A DNA stretch of 64,000 nucleotides from Malachius bipustulatus (lineage: Eukaryota > Arthropoda > Insecta > Coleoptera > Melyridae): the NCBI GenBank assembly GCA_910589415.1, contig OU342637.1:39834162-39898161 (forward strand). The letters run 5' to 3'. Below, piece by piece: positions 12,373-23,661 of this stretch (the stretch's first letter is position 1; each line of letters begins with the position of its first letter). The translations under genes were made by a program, and so were the position numbers. The notes beneath the pieces were generated by a model. The model was given only the letters and a program-made list of their open reading frames with translations, made no database searches and was not told the DNA's origin.

Positions 12373-13224
12373 TACAGGGTAAGTCATTGATATGGGAAAG
12401 CTCGATTACACCTATACCATTAAAGATATCGAAATGAACCAAAAAGTGCTGTAAATGGGAGGGTAAAGTGCAGTTTGTAAAATTATTTTCAGATACACAG
12501 GATGGCCCAATATCGCTGTACGCCATACAACTTTGTTATTTTAAATAGGACACCCTCTATATTATTACCTTTTCAGATTATTTGAGAAAAGTAAAAAAGA
12601 ATGGTTTGTAAAGTTGAAGTTTGTAATGAGCGATTTATGAGTTATAAACAAATGAAAATCGCGATTTTCCATTTTCAAAGCAGCTTATATTGAAAACGGC
12701 TCGAGATATGGCAAAACGGCTTACATGTCCCTATCTTAACTTTTCAAGCGGTATCCTATTGGATGGATGAAATTTTTATACAGAGTGGTAGAAAATTTGA
12801 TTATTTTCATCACTCAGTATAAAAATTTAAGCTACATGATAGGATACCAAATGAAAAATTAAGATAGGAACATGTAAGCCGTTTTCCTCTATCTTGAGCT
12901 GTTTTTAAGAAAAGCTGCTTTGAAAATGGAAAATCGCGATTTTAATTTGTTTATAACTCATAAATTGCTCATTACAAACTTCAACTTTACAAACCATTCT
13001 TTTTTACTTTTCTCAAATAATCTAAAGATGTAATAATATAGAGGGTGTCCTATTTGAAATAACAAAGTTGTATGGCGTACAACGATATTGGGCCATCCTG
13101 TGTATCTGAAAATAATTTTACAAACTGCACTTTACCCTCCCATTTACAGCATTTTTTGGTTCATTTCGATATCTTCAATGGTGTAGGTGCAATCGAGCTT
13201 TCCCATATCAATGACTTACCTGTA
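12373..13224. mobile_element. Palindromic TACAGGG element B
   Basis: An 852-bp palindrome with TACAGGGTAAGTC ends and TA flanks. Arms of about 400 bp. It shares an inner core (GAGTTATAAACAAATGAAAA, AAAACGGCTTACATGTCCC) with elements E and F, while its outer 170 bp differ from theirs. It interrupts the zinc-protein frame. Confidence 0.85.
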
Positions 13225-13432
13225 TACATGTTATCGATAATACATAAATCTACATGTTTACGTGGCTCGTTACAAAAATACATTTTACAGCTGTGGCTTG
13301 TACAAAAATGTCCTCTTGACCAACAAATAGCTATTTGGCCACAATCGGGAATAAGACAGCGACGATCTTCCTGGAAGATCTCATCTGGTGGAATATCCAC
13401 TACCGGACAATTCTGATAATGTTTCCCCCCTA

Positions 13433-14501
13433 TACAGGGTGGTCCAACTTAAAACGTCAGGACTTTACCAAACGATAGATAACGTTAAAATAATGCCAGT
13501 TTCTCTAATACACTTATAGCCGGGAAAGCTTCCTTTTCAAGATACAGGGTGTTGGAAGTTTTGGGAAAAAAAATAATGTTTTGTGAATATTGTCAAAACG
13601 GGTGCTTTAAAAAAATTGAAATTTGGCACGCAGCATGAGCTAAGTATCTTTCATGATTTACGGCTTATGGTGATAAATTGCGAAAACCAGCGGCGGAGAT
13701 ATGGGTATGTGTCATCGCCCCTTTAAAAAAAAAATTAACGCCACTGACTTTATGGTTACTGACAATTGTTACATTATAGTAGGATTAACTTTAAAAAGTC
13801 AGATGTGACGTCTTACTAACCGTCCGAATTAATATTTTTAATTTCACCAGAAAATGTCAAACAGTTAATTGTCAAGTTGTGAACGAGCGTAATTATTGAA
13901 GGAATCATTCAAAAAATGAATTGAACCGCTTACGTCAGTTTGAGAGCCACTGACAACTACATAAAATTTATTCACGTAATGACACTCTATCCTTTGTGCT
14001 GTTCATTTAATTCTCATTCAAAACCAATGTTGACGTATACTTATTTATGCGGGATGGAGTGTTTAGAAAAACTGGACGGTTAATATAAAAACACGTACAT
14101 GAAACAAAATAAATCGAACTATCAAAAGGATGTGTATTCTTAATCGATACGTATGACTTTTTAGACTTTATTGGACTATAGTTAGGTGTTGTTTATTTCT
14201 GTTATTTAATTATTTAAGTAAAAGTTATTTGATTAGAATTTGTCTGTTATTCTTAAAATGGCTACGGATATTACCTAAGAAAACCTGAATTATCTCGAAA
14301 ACGGTGCGCCTTTGTGAAAAAATTAGAGAGTACTTTTTTGTTCTAAAAAGCATGGGGCATTGAATAGTATTATTAAATTTTCTTGACAGTATCTTGAAAA
14401 GAAAGCTTTCCCGGCTATAAGTGTATTAGAGAAACTGGCATTATTTTAACGTTATCTATCGTTTGGTAAAGTCCTGACGTTTTAAGTTGGACCACCCTGT
14501 A
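13433..14501. mobile_element. TACAGGGTGGTCC inverted-repeat element C
   Basis: Inverted arms of about 110 bp (TACAGGGTGGTCCAACTT and its complement) flank a long loop that holds the MITE copy 13777-14178. It abuts element D, sharing the TATA between them. It interrupts the zinc-protein frame. Confidence 0.8.
13777..14178. mobile_element. 402-bp MITE, copy 1
   Basis: Starts TAGTAGGATTAACTTTAAAA and ends in an imperfect inverted copy, GACTTTATTGGACTA, flanked by TA. A closely similar copy is at 40014-40417. This copy lies in the loop of element C. Confidence 0.75.
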
Positions 14502-15718
14502 TACAGGGTGTCCCGTAAGTAATGGTCCGTGGTGAAATGGGAGGTTCATGGTTTAAAAATATTACGATCTGACACTACTTGCTCTAACAAAATCTTGATA
14601 ATAAAAAAGATACAGGGTGGCAAAGTTGAGATTTAAAAAATTTCTTTTCAAAATATCTCGAAAAATTGTACAGGTACAAACGTGAAAACTTGGGGTTAGA
14701 TGTTTTACGGTATGAGAAATCATAATTTGATATCCGTGTCGATTTATTTTATAGAGGGCGCCACTTAGGTCACGTTGACGACGTAAATGAACACATAACT
14801 TTTTTATCCTTCAGGATATCGCGCATTTTATTGTGAAATATTAAAACTACATCATTGGTGAGAAAAAAAGATATACCGGTTGTCAGTCTCAAAAGTTAGT
14901 GGTTTTCGAGATAATCACGTTTTAATAATCTCCTGCATTATTTCTATTTTTTTTTATTATCAGAAATCTTAATGCAGTAGGTTGAGATAATAACCAGCAT
15001 TTTGGCAATTAAACATTTTTCACTTTGACATATTAAAAAAGCAAACAAATGAACCATATTCACCTAAATTCCTATACAGATTCTGAAATAGTCGATTACC
15101 AGGTTGGCAGTCTGTTTGGATATCGTGGCAGGTATTCTCGTTTCGCAGCTTGCCCATTTAAGTTTTGTTTGCAATAAAGAGAAATCATATCTCTCTTATC
15201 TGAATTTGAAAAATTATTATGTCTCGGCATTTTTTAATTTTCCAACTACTAGCAGTAAGCAAAAAATTCTGAACAGTATCAGTAGAGAAAATCATTAACT
15301 GTCAATTATCTCGAAAACCACTAACTTTTGAGACTGACAACCAGTATATCTTTTTTTCTCATCAATGATGTAGTTTTAATATTTCACAATAAAATGCGCG
15401 ATATCCTGAAGGATAAAAAAGTTATGTGTTCATTTACGTCGTCAACATGACCTAAGTGGCGCCCTCTATAAAATACATCGACACGGATATCAAATTATGA
15501 TTTCTCATACCGTAAAACATCTATTCTCAAGTTTTCACGTTCGTACCTGTACAATTTTTCGAGATATTTTGAAAAGAAAATTTTTAAATCTCAACTTTGC
15601 CACCCTGTATCTTTTTTATTATCAAGATTTTGTTAGAGCAAGTAGTGTCAGATCGTAATATTTTTAAACCAAGAATCTCCCATTTCACCACGGACCATTA
15701 CTTACGGGACACTCTGTA
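14502..15718. mobile_element. Palindromic TACAGGGTGTCCC element D
   Basis: A 1.2-kb element with arms of about 430 bp and an unpaired centre. Ends are TACAGGGTGTCCCG and CGGGACACTCTGTA. It interrupts the zinc-protein frame directly next to C. Confidence 0.8.
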
Positions 15719-15828
15719 GTTGCAGAAGAAACAAATCTCTGGCTTCTTAATATTTTTTTCCGTGTGGATTTTACAATATGCTGATGGTTTATCAACTTCT
15801 AAGTTGCAATACAAACATTTACTCTCCA

Positions 15829-16197
15829 TCACTTATTTTCTTGTTCACTTTCCTCACAGCTAGTCTCACAAAACTTTATTTTCAGATCCTCAGGTAAAAA
15901 TTCACTCAATATACTAAGGTAACTCCCGAAGTTTAATTTTATAAATTCGTAACAGAGGCACTCAACACTTATCTCAGCATTTAAATATTCTTCACAAATA
16001 ATCACGCCTTCCTCATAATCTTTGGCGAGTTGCGATGTATAACTTATTTCATTTTAATCGAAAATAACTTTGAAGTCGTATATTCCTGCATGCTCTGCAT
16101 CTCTTCGTAAATCTCTAAACTCCGCTCTTATTCTTTTCAAACCGCTTTTCAAATCTGTTACGTCACCCCACGTTTGTGCTGCATACATCAACCACAT
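15829..16197 (-). pseudogene. Small unknown ORF upstream of and overlapping the zinc protein
   Basis: From ATG 16197 the minus strand encodes 122 codons (MWLMYAAQTWGDVTDLKSG...) ending CEESEQENK and TGA at 15829-15831. One in-frame TAA occurs at codon 48, so the copy is broken or the real start is further in. The second half is acidic, with paired cysteines (VECLCYEF, ETSCEE). The stop overlaps the next ATG as TGATG, an arrangement used for coupled reinitiation in some viruses and retrotransposons. No family is recognised. Confidence 0.45.
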
Positions 16198-16233
16198 TTT
16201 CTTTTCTTATGAGTGACTAGCCTCACATTATAA

Positions 16234-16241
16234 TATTTATA
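16234..16241 (-). promoter_or_regulatory. TATA box of the two-frame unit
   Basis: TATAAATA on the minus strand, 37 bases before ATG 16197, with TCACTC about 28 bases further on as a possible initiator. This would give a leader of about 15 bases. Confidence 0.5.
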
Positions 16242-17212
16242 TGGCGACCGGCTACCCCCACCATTTTAAATATTTATAAAAATCTTCGGTTGAAATAATG
16301 GATTTAGATGATTTTTTTTAACCTTGAAATTTACGTCATATCAAAATGTTTGATCTTGGTCTTCAAAATTACATGTGCTGGGACTTTGAAATAATTCGAC
16401 CTCCAAAATTACATGCAGTTCACACCTTTCCAACCTTGAAAAATAATTGATATGGCGGCCGTAAATCTAGTCGGCTTAGATAATTTCTGTAATGTGAAAT
16501 GAAAAGCTTTTGACGACTTATGTAAACCTACAATAAATTATTACCTTGAATTTCATTACCTACAGGATCTAGCCGAGGCTTTATTTTGCTTCAAATAATA
16601 ACACAAAATACCTACATGATCTAGCCGGAGCTTAATTTTCTCTTTCATATAATAATAACGATGTCACCAGCGCGACGAGCTGGGTAACATGATACCACCT
16701 GCTAGCGTTGTTTTCATATTCATAATGTCTCCAAGTTTACCTAATAGGTACCTAATAAAAACTGATTTTTAATTCATTCAATAATCTTAAAATGATGATT
16801 TTTGTCAGGACGGTTGGCCTTGAAAAATAGATTTTTTAAATAAATTAAATCATATTGTTTTGCCTTGTTGACCTTGAAGATATACATGTGGAGAGTTCTG
16901 GGACAGCTCGGCCTTGAAAATTTCACCTTCATATAACTCGGCCTTGAAGATTTACACGTGCGGATTTTAGAACGACCTTGAAGCATATGTACCATTTACA
17001 TGTGGACAGTTCTGGGACAGTTCGGCCTTGAAAATTTCACCTTGAAATAATATATTAACGCTAGGTTAGATCATATAGTTCGGCCTTGAAATGAGTCGAC
17101 TTTGAAGCATATGTACCATTTACATGTGGACAGTTCTAGCCCAAGGCCATGACCTTGGGCCAGAACTGTCCAATTATATCTACTCCTACGAGATTTCAAA
17201 AATTGGCCCGAC
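16242..17212. repeat. CCTTGAA / AGTTCTGG repeat region
   Basis: Variants of CGGCCTTGAA followed by ATTTACATGTG and ACAGTTCTGGGACAG occur repeatedly, most densely from 16860 to 17135. Related blocks are on the far side of the zinc-protein unit at 11.57-11.72 kb. The two AGCATATGTACCATTTACAT copies near 16981 and 17105 are direct repeats. No gene was seen. Confidence 0.65.
17128..17171. repeat. 44-bp hairpin
   Basis: GGACAGTTCTAGCCCAAGG and its inverted partner pair over 19 bases with one mismatch around a 6-base loop (CCATGA). It uses the same AGTTCT motif as the surrounding repeats. Confidence 0.8.
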
Positions 17213-17503
17213 CTTGCGTCGTTATATCAGTTGAAGAAAGTGAACAGTGAGAATGGGTGCCAAAGGCCATTACTGAAAGATATTTGCACTATAGTAGCAA
17301 AAAGAGGCTATATGCATTTGTTTTACCAAAAAAAATTTCAAAATGACGAACTCGAAGAACTTCATTTCGTTGCGAAAAAACATTTAAAATCTTCCACATT
17401 AACAGCCCCCGATGAAAAGAAGATTTACAAAGGAATATCAGAGAAAAGGAAGAAAACACTGTTAAGCAACTTGTCTCATCTAGTTCCACCTCATAAAATT
17501 TAA
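17213..17503 (+). CDS. Unknown ORF fragment
   Basis: An open frame without a convincing ATG reads LYQLKKVNSENGCQRPLLKD, then RGYMHLFYQKKF and HLVPPHKI before a TAA. The frame continues to 17563 after that stop (FWQNLEVGSVNDDNE). Composition looks protein-coding rather than random, but I do not recognise it. It may be a remnant of the Gag or capsid of the Gypsy element that follows, or part of the same unit as the small genes at 12-16 kb. Confidence 0.3.
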   Translation, partial: LASLYQLKKVNSENGCQRPLLKDICTIVAKRGYMHLFYQKKFQNDELEELHFVAKKHLKSSTLTAPDEKKIYKGISEKRKKTLLSNLSHLVPPHKI

Positions 17504-18121
17504 TTTTGGCAAAATTTGGAAGTTGGGTCTGTAAATGATGATAATGAAATAGTTGAACAATTTTGAACAATAATATCAAACAATGTGTTAATTGGTTTTA
17601 ATTTCTTAAATCTTAATTTTTAAAAATAAAACTTATTCATTTTTGCAAATTTTTATTGTTCGTCTGGCATTTAATAAATCTACTGTTTGTTTATATTTTT
17701 TTAACACTTAAATAATAATATTTAACATTCTCAGAGTTTCACAAGAAATAATATTATGTTTTTATATTTCTAGCATTATTGTTTAGATACGTCAATTCTA
17801 GTAAGCAAAATTAAAGCATTTAATAGAAACAAATGCCGTCAGAGTCAATAATTTGAGATACGGTGATTTTACTTAGAAACGTTTCTATATTTGGTAAAAG
17901 TTAAAGCCGTATCTTTTAATGTTTTATACTTTCCACTAGTATTAAAAAAATATTTAATTATACATTGAAAGTGTAAATGTATTATAGTTCATTGAGAAAA
18001 ACCTCTTGGTTTAATAATAATTATTAATCAAATTATAAGCTAACATAAATTACCATATTTTTGTCAGCCATTTTCTCATTTCATAGCTTCTTGAAGATAC
18101 GGTATTTCGATTAAGCACGGC
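17504..18121. other. AT-rich spacer
   Basis: No supported feature apart from the tail of the preceding frame. It precedes the first recognisable codons of the Gypsy pol. Confidence 0.4.
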
Positions 18122-21035
18122 AGTATAGGGAAAAGTTATCCCAAGAAGAGCTATATGTTGTCTCAGATAAATATGACGCATTACTAGGAAGGGTATGGAT
18201 TGAAATTGATAAAGAACGATCAATAAATGATACAAAAGAGCCGAACAATAAAATCCAATCCGCTGAAGAAATATTTTCAAAAGACCAAAATGTTTTTTCA
18301 GAAAAAATAGGGACCATCCCAAAGTTTAAAGTCAGTTTGCAACTTCTAAAAAACGTGAAACCCATTTTTCATAAAGAGCGAGAGGTGCCATATGCTCTTC
18401 GTGAGAAAGTAGAAAAAGAATTGGAGGCCCTCGAGTCTCAAGGTCAATGCAAGTGACTGGGATTCACGGCTAGTAGTAATCTCCAAGCCAGATGGGAATG
18501 TGAGGTTATGCGTGGATTACAAAGTTGGTCTTAACGAAAGGCTTGTTAGTGCTAATTATCCAATTAGAAAAATTGATCAAATATTGAATAGTCTCAGAGA
18601 TTCGAGATATTTATATACGCTAGACCTGTATAAGGCGTACCTGCATGTAAAAGTGGATGATGAGAGCAGCCAGATACAAACCATATCCACACATCGTGGA
18701 ACTTATCGCATGAACAGACTATCTTTTGGCATAAAAACGACCCCGAGTGAATTCAACAGAATAATTGATCAAATTTTAAGAGACTTGCCAAAAACTTTAT
18801 CGTATTTCGATGATATAATTGAGAATGGAAGAACACAAGAGAAATGCCACAAAAATCTAGATATATGCTTGCAGAAAATGAAAGAGTACGATATACATCT
18901 AAACCCGAAAAAGTGCAAGTTTTTCAGTACAAAAATCGAACATAACAAAATTTCAAAAAGTCCAAATAAAATAAAATATATATTAGCCATAACAGAGATG
19001 CCGAGGCCTGCTAATATTGAAGACGTCCATCGTTTTTTCGGAATGGTGACGTATTATTCCCGATTTCTTACAAGCGATTCTACGACCACATATCCACTTC
19101 GACAGCTTTTGAAGAAAAATGCGAGATTCAATTGGTCCACTGCATGTGAAGCTGCATTCACCAAACTTAAAAATGAAATTTCGGGTGACCGTACCGTTAC
19201 ACCATAATTATGATCCAACGCTTCCAATTGTACTCACCTGTGACGCTAGCCCAGTGGGCGTTGCTGGAGTCCTGTCTCATATTATCAATGATGTTGAACA
19301 ACCTATTACATTCGCATCTAGGGCCTTAACTGCAGCAGAACTTAATTATTCTCAGCTTGATCGCGGAGCTCTGGCTATAGTTTTTGCGGTCGCCCATTTC
19401 TTTAACTATCTATTTGGACGACATTTCAAGCTGGCTACGGATAATCGACCCTTAACAAGAATATTCCACCAAAATTCAAAATTGCCACCAATGACATCAG
19501 CACGCTTACTCAGGTACGCTGCTTACCTCTCATCGTTTGATTACGAGATGATATTCAAAAAAGGTAGCGAAAATGTCGATGCTGATTTTCTTTCGAGGGC
19601 TCCGATTAAGCAACATAAATTGTCTGGAGACCAGGCTATCAACGAAGAAATCAACTCTGTGTGCATGAGAAGCATCAATTAAATCTCTACGAACTTGATA
19701 AATGGAAAAGTTATTCATAAGGAAACCATTTCCGACTATGAATTGTCCAGAATTATATAATAGATGGAAATAAATCCTGATCTTTCATATGATTTCACCC
19801 ACGAGGCAGGCATCCTATTTAGAGGTCAACGTGTTGTAATCCCAAAAGTACTACAACCAACTGTCCTAAATGTGCTTCATCGAACCCATATTGGTATCAC
19901 TAAGATGAAGCAGCTAGCTCGTCGTTATGTATATTGGAAAGGGACTGACAGACATAGGAAGATTATACAGAACATGCCAGATGTGTGCAGATATTAAAAT
20001 AAATCCCACAAAAGTGCCGCTTCATCCATGGAACGATCCAGAAGACAATTGGGAGAATACATGTCAATTATATGCAGGCCCCTTCCAAGACCATTTTTTT
20101 TCTAATTGTTGTTGATGCGAAATCAAGGTGGTGTGAAATTAAGATCTGCCGAAGTGCACCTAAGTCTTCTCATACTATTTAAATGTCATCACATATTTTT
20201 GCTAGCCATGGCTATCCACATGTTTTAGTCTCAGATATTGCAACCATTTTTGTAAGTCGTGAATTTAACTTGTACTGTTCTAGAAATGGTATAATGCAGA
20301 AACGTATCGCTCCAGGACACCCAGCAACCAGCGGGTTGGCTGAGAGGAATGTGCAAACATTGAAGAATAGACTGAAGACAATGAGCAAGGACCGCATACC
20401 AATGCAAACAAAAATTAACGAAATTCTATCCAGATATCGTGTTACCCCTTTAGCTGACAATAAAAGTCCTACAGAAAAGTACTTACCGGCGTGCTTTCCG
20501 TATTCAATTTGACGCCTTGTTTCCAATTCAATCACACAAAACTCAGTCAATACCAAAGAGGAACGAGTAACCAAAAAATCTAGACAGACATCTGGAAGTG
20601 TCTGATTGGGTTCAAGTGCGATGTTCAATTCAGAAATTTTAGAAATAATTCAGAAATTGGGGCAGTTAAACTATCAAGTTATATTGGACAATGGATATAC
20701 ATTGAAACTACATAAAAATCAATTAAGAAAAACAGGAGTAAAGAAGAACCTTGTTCTATTTGCCCCTATTTACAGACCCCGGAGTGAACAAAAAACTGAT
20801 AGACAAATCCAATCATGATAAAAATCCAGTGAAAACAGCGGTGGGAAGTTTTGAAAATCCAACAGAACAGAACAGGAATACAAGGTTGAGCAAGGGGAAG
20901 GTCAGGAAGATATTAAACAGCCTTTGCCCGAAGCTGAAAACATTCCTGCACCTCGAAGGTGACTTAGGAGGCCTCCTAATCACTTTGATGATTATATTAC
21001 ACTTTAAGCCTGAGTCAATTATCAACCCGTTCTGA
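18122..21035 (+). pseudogene. Decayed Gypsy pol polyprotein (K02A2.6-like)
   Basis: In order: the protease-RT linker with LLGRVWIEIDKE; reverse transcriptase (LCVDYKVGLNERL, TLDLYKAYLHVKVD, and FDDI in place of the usual YxDD); RNase H (VLTCDASPVGVAGVLSH, YSQLDRGALAIVFAV, NVDADFLSRAP); the integrase HHCC finger (HRTHIGITKMKQLARRYVYW); and the integrase core with SDIAT and ATSGLAERNVQTLK holding the second Asp and the Glu. At least five frame changes or stops break it (near 18450, 19190, 19680, 19960, 20110-20180 and 20512). The C-terminal tail is open to about 21035. No intact enzyme can be made. Confidence 0.85.
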
Positions 21036-21172
21036 AGCGTTTTGTATTTTGTGTTTTGGTTTTCGCATTTTTAGTGAAGTGCAACTGATTTCTTTTATTT
21101 TTGGAATTGTTGTTGTTAGTCTCAATGACTTTTGTTTTGCCCTTTTTTTCTTTTAAATAAGTGTGGGAGAAC

Positions 21173-21362
21173 TGTTATATCCAACATATTATATCAGATG
21201 ACAACGTGTCAACGTTAGTTGTCACTGATCTGTCGATGTAAGAATGACGTTCTTGGCGGCCTGTCATACTAGAAAAAGAGAGTTATGATTTTCTTATGTC
21301 AGGAATACGATTAGAAACGATTTTTGATTTACGATCTTAAGTTTTATTTATTTACGTTATAT
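21173..21362 (+). repeat. Candidate truncated 3' LTR of the decayed Gypsy element
   Basis: A purine-rich stretch (GTGTGGGAGAAC) is followed by TGTTATATCCAACATATTAT, which suits the end of an internal region and the TG start of an LTR. The 3' end is lost where a TACAGGTTGTCCC sequence starts. No 5' LTR was found. Confidence 0.4.
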
Positions 21363-22595
21363 ACAGGTTGTCCCAAAACTCAACGTCATCCCTTGAAGGG
21401 CTGGTAGGCCAAGTCATGACTGACCAGAATATCATAAGATGATCTCAGTAAAAATTGTTTATTTTCGAGATAATGGAACTTTTATGAATTTTGTGAAAAT
21501 CGATACCTTAGATCTGTTTTTCGAGTGTCACAATTGCAAAATTTTATATTCTTACATTCTTAATTTTGTTACGCAATGCTGAATAGCCCCATTAATGATT
21601 AAGTGCCGAAGAAATATTCTAGTGCCCTACCTTTTAGGAAAATTATTAATTTTTTTTGCCCGATAGAAATTTTTTTTTTCATGTCACAACTTTGCCACTT
21701 CATACATGAAAAAAAATTACCCCGTGAACCTGGCAAGTTATTCCTAAAAATTACCCATTTGATCTATTTTCTGCAATGGTGTAATATTTTGTATGCTTTA
21801 CTTTAGAAAAAAAGATATTGCTGTTTGACTGCAAAAGGAGCGCATTGTGAAATCATATCAATAAATAATTTGAGATGTGTACACAATAAAAGTACAGGGT
21901 GTTTTGTAATTGAATGTCAATATTTAAGGGGGTGATTTTTGGGTCCATTTTAAGATGAAAACTTCATAAGTTCCTTTTCAAAATTTCAAAATCACCCCCC
22001 CCCCCCTCTCCCCAACCCCTCATAATGGAAGTAGGAAAGGTTGCCTCCAAATGATATTCCCACCCCCAAATCAAACAATGTTTTATTCAATTTTTTTTCC
22101 AAACACTGGATGACCAGGGGGGGATTAAAATGATACCTACCTGTATGGGGTGTTTCAATACATGTGTCGGAAAATGAAAAGTGTGATTTCTTGGCCAGTT
22201 CTGAGAAAAAAATTTCCTACATAGGTTCACAAACCCATCGTTTCCGAGATACAGTGTGTCAAAAATATATTTCTTTCCATATGGCATGGTGGATAATTTC
22301 GAGTTGCGTGAGATTTTTTCGCCCGTATGCCCCTAATTCCAACGACACTGGAAAAATTAGCATTTTGAAAGCTAATTTGAAACTGCCAATGATTTCTACA
22401 TAAATTAGACTCTCGTGGTTAAAAACTTCAACGTGAACTGTTTTCGAGAAAACATTTAGGTATATAACTATTTATAATACTTATATACACCACTATTTAC
22501 AAGTAAGTTAGAGGTATTATCGAAGTAGTAGTTTAAAAAAAAAAAACACAAAATTGAGGTAGGTACCTACAAATCGTACAAAAAATGTTATCCAC
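21363..22595. repeat. Remnants of TACAGG-type elements
   Basis: Single ends occur at 21363 (TACAGGTTGTCCC), about 21894 (TACAGGGTGTTTTG) and 22143 (CTGTATGGGGTGT), with homopolymer runs (C10 at about 22000). No matching opposite ends or genes were found. Confidence 0.45.
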
Positions 22596-23450
22596 TACAG
22601 GGTGATTGATTGAAACGCCACATTAGAACAAATTCGACTTCCAAATGATCTAGGAATCTGAAATTTGGAACTTAGGCAACATACCTAATAACGAGTCAAA
22701 ATGAAATATTACCAAGATGGCAGCACATTTAAAAATGGCGAAAGCAATGGCCATCTTTGTTTTTTTAAATGGGACACCCTATATTTTATTGCATTTTCAG
22801 ATTGTCTGAGAAAATGTAATAACAATAATGTTTATAGTTGCATTTTAAATTGAGTAGGCTATGAGTTATAAACAAGTGAAAATCGCAATTTTCCAACTTT
22901 AAACCCATTTACCACGAAAACGGCTCAAGATATCAGAAAACGGCTTACATGTCCCTATCTTAAATTTTTATCTGGTATCCTACTGTATAGTTTAAATGTT
23001 CATGCAGGGTGATGAAAAATGTGATAAATTTCACCACCTTGTATAAACATTTCAACTGCATAATTGGATGCCTTATAAAAAGTTAAGATAGGAACATGTA
23101 AGCCGTTTTTTGATATTATGGGCCGTTTTTGTGGTAAATGGGTTTAAAGTTGGAAAATTGCGATTTTCACTTGTTTATAACTCATAGCCTACTCAATTTA
23201 AAATGCAACTATAAACATTATTGTTATTACATTTTCTCAGACAATCTGAAAATGAAATAAAATATAGGGTGTCCCATTTAAAAAAACAAAGATGGCCATT
23301 GCTTTCACCATTTTTAAATGTGCTGCCATCTTGGTAATATTTCATTTTGACTCCTTATTAGGTATGTTGCCTAAGTTCCAAATTTCAGATTCCTAGATCA
23401 TTTGGAAGTCGAATTTTTTCTAATGTGGCGTTTCAATCAATCACCCTGTA
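22596..23450. mobile_element. Palindromic TACAGGGTG element E
   Basis: An 855-bp palindrome, TACAGGGTGATTGATTGAAA at one end and its complement at the other, flanked by TA. It carries the same inner core as B and F. It sits just before a splice acceptor of the Myb/zeste-like gene, probably in its intron. Confidence 0.85.
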
Positions 23451-23527
23451 TACTTTGGTAATTTGCCAGGAAAATAAATCCTTTTAATTCCATGCTTTTA
23501 AAATATTTCCTTTTATCCCTTCCACAG

Positions 23528-23661
23528 AAAAAAGCACATTATTGAGAATAAAACTACCAGCGCTGCCTGCTTGCTGAAAAAACAAAAATGTTGGAAGGAC
23601 GTTGTAGAAGAGTTCAATGCCCAGGCTTCTTCAATTAGAACGCTGGAACAATTGAACAATT
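23528..23661 (+). pseudogene. Myb/zeste-like DNA-binding gene, 5' part of the split exon
   Basis: Begins after a good acceptor (CCCTTCCACAG) and reads HIIENKTTSAACLLKKQKCW, then KDVVEEFNAQASSIRTLEQL. This is the Myb_DNA-bind_5 (zeste-type) helix-turn-helix domain, with the IIENK-T and W-x(6)-FN landmarks. The frame continues exactly across LTR element M into 53079 after one AATT is removed. An upstream exon with the protein start was not found; element E may separate it. It may be a host transcription factor or a transposon-linked Myb protein. Confidence 0.75.

Larger units (their letters stand above)
12326..15829 (-). pseudogene. Cysteine-rich zinc protein, split by three palindromic insertions
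   Basis: Minus-strand pieces are 15719-15829, 13227-13430 and 12326-12370. If each palindrome (D, C, B) is removed with one copy of its TA duplication, the frame runs unbroken from ATG 15829 to TAA 12326, giving 123 codons before the stop. Visible motifs include CLYCNLEVDKPSAYCKIH (C-x2-C-x10-C-x2-H), C-x2-C-x6-H-x3-C across the first junction, and RRCLIPDC followed by HFCTSHSC. The [YF]C-x2-H pair repeats, so two or three zinc sites are likely. ATG 15829 overlaps the stop of the preceding frame as TGATG. I do not recognise the family. The function is unknown; nucleic-acid binding is a guess from the fingers. Confidence 0.65.
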
